Part shown: in pieces, positions 5,859-10,115 of the stretch | How the letters are laid out: each line of letters starts with the position of its first letter | How positions within the stretch are numbered: the stretch's first letter is position 1 | Origin: an uncultured Flavobacteriales bacterium | GTDB taxonomy: Bacteria > Bacteroidota > Bacteroidia > Flavobacteriales > Crocinitomicaceae | Reading direction: 5' to 3' | Length of the DNA: 10,115 nt | Assembly (NCBI GenBank): GCA_946886545.1 | Contig: CAMPIU010000067.1 | Location: 1-10,115, forward strand | The notes under the pieces: generated by a model | What the model saw: only the letters and a program-made list of their open reading frames with translations | Database searches by the model: none | What the model was told of the DNA's origin: nothing | Position numbers and translations under genes: made by a program

Positions 5859-8306
5859 TTATTTTATTGATATTCTAAGCATTTCACTTCCTTTTGAATT
5901 ACTTATCCTAAGAACATAAACTCCCGTTTTCAGTCCTGTTTCAAATGAAACCGTTTCCTCATTTGTTTCTATCCATTGAAGTGTCTTTCCCTGTAAATCC
6001 GAAAGTTCCAGTTGATTGCTTCCGGTTAGGCCGGAACCTTGGAAACTGCCGGCATTAGGATTTGGAATAATTTGAACCGAATTTTCCATTCTCTTACTGG
6101 AAAGTACAGATGAATAGCGAATACTTCCGTTCAGATCTACTATTTTCAATCGATAATAAGAAATTCCCTGAATTGGATAAGAATCTGCGAACTGGTAAAA
6201 TTGCTTTTGATCGCTGTTTTCTTTTGCGTCAACGATTCCAAGCGATTCGAAGTTACTTCCGTTATCCGAACGTTGAACGGTGAAATAATCACTATTTTCT
6301 TCACTTTCCGTTTCCCAAAGCAGAAGAGAGGTAAGGTCTGAATGTTGTAGCCTGAGATTTGTCAACCCAACAGGCAATGCCGTCAAACAGTTGTCCATGT
6401 CTGATTGGGAAATTGTTACGCAAATGGTTCTGCCACAATCCAGGCACTGGGTCGGACTGGTAGGTGTATGACCTGTTAGAAAATATTCTCCTGCAAGTGT
6501 AATTGGGATGGAACCCGTAGAACCTCCGTTAATTGTTTCTGAAAATCCTCCCGGACCTGTGATCTCAATTGTTGATGAGCCGCTGAAACTACTGGATGAA
6601 CAATAATTAACATCCGCAGTAAAAAACAGGTCAGCTCCAACACAAGTTACATAATTGCTTGCAGTTGGCAAAGCAGTAGGTACTGCTATCGGAGCAAAGG
6701 TAGGACCATTAAAATAATGACTGCAGCTTGTTGCTCCGTAATAGCTCCAGGATTGACCTGAATTATTGGTTGCCAAACCATAAAAGCCACGACTGAATTG
6801 AGAAGGTAAGGAATTGGAACGGAACAGATAGCCGTTGCATCCGGGATTAAGATCCATTGTCCCTCCGCAATCTACGTATCTGCTTCCGGAATATCTCCAA
6901 CCGATCGTGGCAGTTTTTCCGGCTGTTGTAACTTTACTAAGGCCAAAGGATTGGGGAGTTGTTCCTTCGTAATAATTCACATTGATACTTGAAGTTGGAG
7001 CTTCCCAATCGGTAATGCATTCGTAAACTACGGCGTATGCATTGTTGCCGGATTGCCAGTCAAGACATTGCTGGTCACCTCCTTCTGAATTACATAGATC
7101 GAAATTAGTAGTAAAATTACTTCCTGATAAATTCTGACTTCCAAATACGGTACTTTGCGAATTGAAAATTTCAACTCCGCGTTCCGCCTGGTTCACACTT
7201 CGTTTAACGGTTGAGAATGCTGTGCTTTGTGTTGTTGCGCTGCTTGATCCAACACCATCGTCGTTATTGTCTTCACCGTATCCACACATTTTTGAAAATG
7301 AAATTCCACAAGGGATCATCTCGTTGCCTGAAGTAATCACCGGGTAATCGATAGCTAAATAACGTCCCGGATTGGTCGTTGTAATTCCGGCTGTACAGCT
7401 TGCGGTTTGAGCATACCGGATCCTGAATTTGAAACTGGAAGTAAAGTATGTACTGTTTACCATTATTCCGGAAGCAGCTGTTGTTCCTGTCGCAGCAGTG
7501 TAGAAATTACCCGGAGAAGAAGTAGATTTAAAAACGGTCAGGCAAACGCGCGACCAGGCACTTTCAGTTAACCATTTGGTATTCGTGGAATTGCTGGTAC
7601 ACATATCGGTATTGGTAGAACTAATGTCCATTTGCATGATCTGTGTCCAGCTTGTTCCTCCGTTGGAAGAAAAATCCAAAAACGCAGCATTTCCTGTACA
7701 CGATCCCCAGCCATTTGTTTGACCGCAAGATGTTTCCGACGGAAAAAGCCAGAATTGCACCTTGAATCCTTCTACTGCAGACATGTTAAAAGAAGGAGAA
7801 ACTAAAGTCGGACTGCTTTGTCCGCGAAGTACTGCATAACTTAAATTTTGGGTCACATTTGCTCTTCCGTCAAAGTTTGCTCCCAATTTACCACCGGCTG
7901 AAGAGTTTGCTAAGTTCCCGATACAAAAACCATTAGTTGCTGTACAGCTTCCGGAGCAATTGGGTTGAATTAATCCGGCCTTTGCCCCATAGGCATCAGC
8001 TGTCGGAACGGCTCCTGCAGTTGTAGCACTTGGCGCCCCTGCAAAAGCCCAACCACTTGGCAGTCCTGCAGTGGACCAGGTAGTTGTTCCCACAAAATCA
8101 AATGCCTGACGAATTCCCGCTGCCGATTCAAAAGAACCGGGTTGCGAGCAGGGACTTACACAGGTAGCACTATGAGAGACATCAGAGGGACAATTAATAC
8201 TTGTCTCACCGGCATCAACAACGCCATTTCCGCATGTCGGACACTGGGCAAATAATAAAAATGGTACAAAAAGAATGGGTAATAGAATCGCAAGAGTAGT
8301 TTTCAT
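5859..8306 (-). CDS. Secreted T9SS type A sorting-domain protein, function unknown
   Basis: An 815-residue exported protein. The ATG at 8306 is chosen over the upstream in-frame TTG (8333) because it gives a normal signal peptide (residues 1-20, M-K-T-T then a hydrophobic run, probable cleavage A20/Q21) and because the TTG lies inside the likely -7 box. After cleavage comes C-G-N-G-V-V-D-A-G-E-T with N-C-P-S-D (25-42), like the C-G-N-G-x-x-E-x-G-E boxes of many surface proteins. Residues 60-330 are Ser/Thr/Gly/Cys rich with F-L-D-F-S-S-N-G-G-T-S-W, suggesting a MAM/jelly-roll beta-sandwich. A short Ig- or PKD-like module lies near 550-632, and a fibronectin-like segment at 643-740 (Y-F-T-V-Q-R-S-D-N-G). 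The last 70 residues (from I-I-P-N-P-N-A-G-S-F to L-K-T-G-V-Y-V-L-R-I) are a type IX sorting domain, so it should cross the outer membrane and be surface-attached or released. No catalytic motif is recognised; an adhesin or structural surface role is a guess. Confidence 0.9.
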   Translation of the reverse strand: MKTTLAILLPILFVPFLLFAQCPTCGNGVVDAGETSINCPSDVSHSATCVSPCSQPGSFESAAGIRQAFDFVGTTTWSTAGLPSGWAFAGAPSATTAGAVPTADAYGAKAGLIQPNCSGSCTATNGFCIGNLANSSAGGKLGANFDGRANVTQNLSYAVLRGQSSPTLVSPSFNMSAVEGFKVQFWLFPSETSCGQTNGWGSCTGNAAFLDFSSNGGTSWTQIMQMDISSTNTDMCTSNSTNTKWLTESAWSRVCLTVFKSTSSPGNFYTAATGTTAASGIMVNSTYFTSSFKFRIRYAQTASCTAGITTTNPGRYLAIDYPVITSGNEMIPCGISFSKMCGYGEDNNDDGVGSSSATTQSTAFSTVKRSVNQAERGVEIFNSQSTVFGSQNLSGSNFTTNFDLCNSEGGDQQCLDWQSGNNAYAVVYECITDWEAPTSSINVNYYEGTTPQSFGLSKVTTAGKTATIGWRYSGSRYVDCGGTMDLNPGCNGYLFRSNSLPSQFSRGFYGLATNNSGQSWSYYGATSCSHYFNGPTFAPIAVPTALPTASNYVTCVGADLFFTADVNYCSSSSFSGSSTIEITGPGGFSETINGGSTGSIPITLAGEYFLTGHTPTSPTQCLDCGRTICVTISQSDMDNCLTALPVGLTNLRLQHSDLTSLLLWETESEENSDYFTVQRSDNGSNFESLGIVDAKENSDQKQFYQFADSYPIQGISYYRLKIVDLNGSIRYSSVLSSKRMENSVQIIPNPNAGSFQGSGLTGSNQLELSDLQGKTLQWIETNEETVSFETGLKTGVYVLRISNSKGSEMLRISIK

Positions 8307-8330
8307 TGGAGAGTTGTAGTAGTGTGTATC

Positions 8331-8338
8331 CAAAAATA
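8331..8338 (-). promoter_or_regulatory. Bacteroidota -7 promoter box for the secreted-protein gene
   Basis: On the minus strand 8338-8331 reads TATTTTTG, a full match to TAnnTTTG. It ends 24 bp before the ATG at 8306, giving an expected leader of roughly 20 bases. No TTTG is seen at the usual 19-21 bp upstream; the nearest (8376-8373) is 34 bp away. The 5' region before the ATG has no Shine-Dalgarno-like run, which is normal in this phylum. Confidence 0.5.
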
Positions 8339-8682
8339 ATAAAAAATTACTGATTCTATCATTTCATTTTAACAAAGGGAAGGGAAGATCTCAGCAATGG
8401 ACTTCACGTATTTGTGAATTTGAATTTCTAAATAATATGCTATAAAAAAGGTGGGAATTTAGTACTGCAAAGGTGAAGCGTAGATAGAGGGAGTATAGAG
8501 CGACTATAGAGCGAGTATAGAGCGACTTTTGTTAATAATTTAACACGCGGTTTTACTGGGTTTTGAAATACAATCAACTGATTCTGGAGAAAACTAAGTA
8601 TTAAAGTCCTGATCTTAACATCCAATTATTTCTTCACAATAATGAGAAACACCAGAATACTCGAACTGACACAAAAAATTAA
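8334..8682. other. Non-coding intergenic stretch
   Basis: About 350 bases between the secreted-protein promoter and the terminator of the right-hand gene. No credible gene is present: the only ORF of note (8440-8625, minus, 61 residues) runs through the 11-bp tandem repeat and has no recognisable domain. The stretch contains that repeat (8491-8523), a short inverted repeat TTCAC-N6-GTGAA (8403-8418), and otherwise AT-rich sequence. I see no tRNA-like or riboswitch-like structure. Confidence 0.6.
8478..8523. repeat. Short 11-bp direct tandem repeat, three copies plus a degenerate one
   Basis: Three adjoining units: GAGTATAGAGC (8491-8501), GACTATAGAGC (8502-8512) and GAGTATAGAGC (8513-8523). 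They differ only at the third base, so GAG and GAC alternate. The next bases begin GACT again and then diverge. A degenerate copy precedes (8478-8490, GCG-TAG-ATAGAGG). The unit length is close to one DNA helical turn and is not a multiple of three, so the array is unlikely to be coding. Whether it binds a protein or is replication slippage is unknown. Confidence 0.85.
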
Positions 8683-8715
8683 ACAAAAAAAAGACCAACA
8701 TTTCTATTGGTCTTT
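8683..8715 (-). terminator. Rho-independent terminator of the thioredoxin-family gene
   Basis: On the minus strand, a 9-bp perfect stem AAAGACCAA / TTGGTCTTT (8715-8707 with 8698-8690) encloses an 8-base loop. It is followed by a T-rich tract (8690-8683, TTTTTTGTTT including the stem edge). It begins 6 bases after the TAA at 8724-8722. The stem has only four G-C pairs, but the layout is that of an intrinsic terminator. Confidence 0.8.
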
Positions 8716-8721
8716 CTAACA

Positions 8722-10115
8722 TTAATGAGCTTCTTCTTCCGGATCCGGAGGGAATAATTTCTCCGCGTCTTTAATGTTTTGCATGCGGTCAATGAAATCT
8801 TCCAATTGAGAGATCGTCAATTGCTTCGCAATAATCTTTTTGTCTTTATCCAATACGAAAATGCGCGGCGTTGCATAAATATCGTAAGTATCATGATAAT
8901 TCAATGACTCCAGTGTCGTGTATTTCGGAATGAATTGTCGCGGATCAGCAGTTGCATCCTCAAACAATTTTTTGGTTAAACCTACATTAATGAATGTCAG
9001 CTTATTATCGCGGATGAATTTTTTCCACTTTTCAAAATCCTCATTTGTCGCTTTACCCACAGAGAAAATTTCTACGTTGCGTGCTTTGAATTTTTTCTCA
9101 TACAATGTCTGTAATTTCGGAGTTGTCTTTTTACAATGTCCACATTCAGGATCCCAGAAGTAAAGAATGGTGTAATCACTTTTCAGACTGTAGAAATCTC
9201 TCCAGTTAACATCAGTTGTGTCTCGCAAAATAATGTTTGGGGGACGAACACCCTGAACCAGGTTCATACGTATCTTATTCTCATCACACAATTCTTTCAA
9301 TTTCTCCTTGTCCTTCATCCAATAAGCCATTGAATTTCCTTCAGCATCATTTTGACAGTAATAACGGTTTACCATGAAAACATATACTTTGTCCATTCCC
9401 ATAATATTGGATTTGGCGAATGTATTCGTAACGTAATCCACAGAATATTTAAACATCTCAGATTTCTTGTCTAACTGCTCAATGAAAGGAAATGCAAATG
9501 CTAAAAAAGTATCCGGATGCTGTACCAGCATGTTTTTTCCAAAGAAATATTCCATTTTTGAACCGAAAACAGGAGTATTCACAAGGCGGTCATCCTTCAA
9601 ATCGATATTGTCCCAGTAATGCGCACGGTAATATTGATATCTGAAATTTTCATTGATCACTTTCCCGTTTGCGTCTTTCGGAGCTTCGGGAACCACCACA
9701 TCCATGGACATTTTAATGATTTTGGCAACCAGTTTCGTAGGATTGTTCTTTTGCAAATCTGTCTGGTAGGTAGCAACCAACTTGGAAACGGAATCCATTT
9801 GTTCGCCCAAACGTTTATATTGAGCATCGCCGTCTTTAAATTTCTTGCGTTCTTCAGAATAAGCAGTTGCTACTTTTCGCTGTTCCTGCAGGTAGTTGAT
9901 ATAAGCTACAAAAACTTTATTCTCTTCGGATTTCTTCACTTTCATATTGGAAATGAAATCAGGAGCTTTTGTCTCAATATTGATGTCTTCCTTGTTGTAA
10001 ATAACCTCGAAGTATTTCTGGCCGGGCATTAACAGTGCTACGATTCCGGGTTTTAGATCCGGTTTTGCGTTAAATTCTACGACTCCACCTTTCATTTCTG
10101 CGGTATCTGCATAAA
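8722..10115 (-). CDS. TlpA-like thioredoxin-family protein with DUF4369/DUF5106-type N-terminus, 5' end missing
   Basis: The frame is open to the right edge of the window, so the true start lies beyond 10115; the ATG at 10095 is internal to conserved-looking sequence. Counting from that ATG, residues 1-45 look like the end of a DUF4369-type beta domain (V-I-Y-N-K-E-D-I-N-I-E-T). Residues 55-115 are a charged, probably coiled-coil helix. Residues 145-290 resemble DUF5106, with Y-Y-R-A-H-Y-W-D-N-I-D-L and D-D-R-L-V-N-T-P. Residues 295-440 form a thioredoxin fold with active site W-D-P-E-C-G-H-C-K (C318, C321) and the cis-proline in Y-A-T-P-R (P410). The C-terminus is acidic and unstructured (P-P-D-P-E-E-E-A-H). 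Such proteins are usually periplasmic, often lipoproteins, acting in disulfide reduction or isomerisation; the signal sequence is out of view. A clear intrinsic terminator follows the stop. Confidence 0.88.
   Translation of the reverse strand, partial: YADTAEMKGGVVEFNAKPDLKPGIVALLMPGQKYFEVIYNKEDINIETKAPDFISNMKVKKSEENKVFVAYINYLQEQRKVATAYSEERKKFKDGDAQYKRLGEQMDSVSKLVATYQTDLQKNNPTKLVAKIIKMSMDVVVPEAPKDANGKVINENFRYQYYRAHYWDNIDLKDDRLVNTPVFGSKMEYFFGKNMLVQHPDTFLAFAFPFIEQLDKKSEMFKYSVDYVTNTFAKSNIMGMDKVYVFMVNRYYCQNDAEGNSMAYWMKDKEKLKELCDENKIRMNLVQGVRPPNIILRDTTDVNWRDFYSLKSDYTILYFWDPECGHCKKTTPKLQTLYEKKFKARNVEIFSVGKATNEDFEKWKKFIRDNKLTFINVGLTKKLFEDATADPRQFIPKYTTLESLNYHDTYDIYATPRIFVLDKDKKIIAKQLTISQLEDFIDRMQNIKDAEKLFPPDPEEEAH

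Noticed and set aside
8307..8333. Upstream TTG start extending the secreted protein by nine residues
   Set aside because: The TTG overlaps the probable -7 promoter box, and the ATG at 8306 gives a canonical signal peptide.
8403..8418. TTCAC-N6-GTGAA inverted repeat as an operator
   Set aside because: A 5-bp arm match is expected by chance in a gap this size, and it is about 65 bp upstream of the -7 box with no further support.
8440..8625. 61-residue minus-strand ORF in the intergenic gap
   Set aside because: It passes through the 11-bp tandem repeat, shows no recognisable domain and has no promoter-like box close to its start.

Overview
The window looks like chromosomal DNA from a member of Bacteroidota, most likely a flavobacterium-like lineage. 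Three things point there: a large secreted protein ending in a type IX secretion (Por/T9SS type A) sorting domain, a TlpA-like thioredoxin protein with the DUF4369/DUF5106 layout typical of the phylum, and TAnnTTTG-type -7 promoter boxes without obvious Shine-Dalgarno sequences. A and T are moderately enriched. I saw no tRNA, rRNA, CRISPR array, transposase or integrase. The genus cannot be fixed from this window.

Layout. At the left edge is the 3' end of a plus-strand DCC-family (DUF393) thiol-disulfide oxidoreductase-like gene (to 322). A 131-bp gap with weak promoter candidates follows. Five tightly packed plus-strand genes (454-5817) then look like one operon: a ribulose-phosphate 3-epimerase-like TIM barrel fused to two CBS domains, a type I-beta DAHP synthase, a KdsC-like HAD phosphatase with an unusual N-terminal extension, a LYS1-like saccharopine/alanine dehydrogenase family protein, and a UMF1/Atg22-type MFS transporter. 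Gene junctions are -4, +2, +8 and +9 bp. Convergent to this is a large secreted T9SS cargo protein on the minus strand (5859-8306). A 415-bp non-coding gap carries its promoter, a short 11-bp tandem repeat and the terminator of the next gene. At the right edge is a minus-strand DUF5106/thioredoxin protein, cut at its 5' end.

How the genes may work together. The first three operon genes mirror the logic of Kdo biosynthesis (sugar-phosphate isomerase with CBS domains, PEP-dependent 3-deoxy-ulosonate synthase, KdsC phosphatase), but two of the enzyme classes are swapped: an epimerase barrel replaces the SIS isomerase, and a DAHP synthase replaces KdsA. This suggests a dedicated, perhaps undescribed, route to a dephosphorylated 3-deoxy-ulosonic acid, or a regulated side branch of DAHP metabolism. 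That is inference. The fold assignments rest on motifs visible in the proteins; the pathway is not demonstrated.
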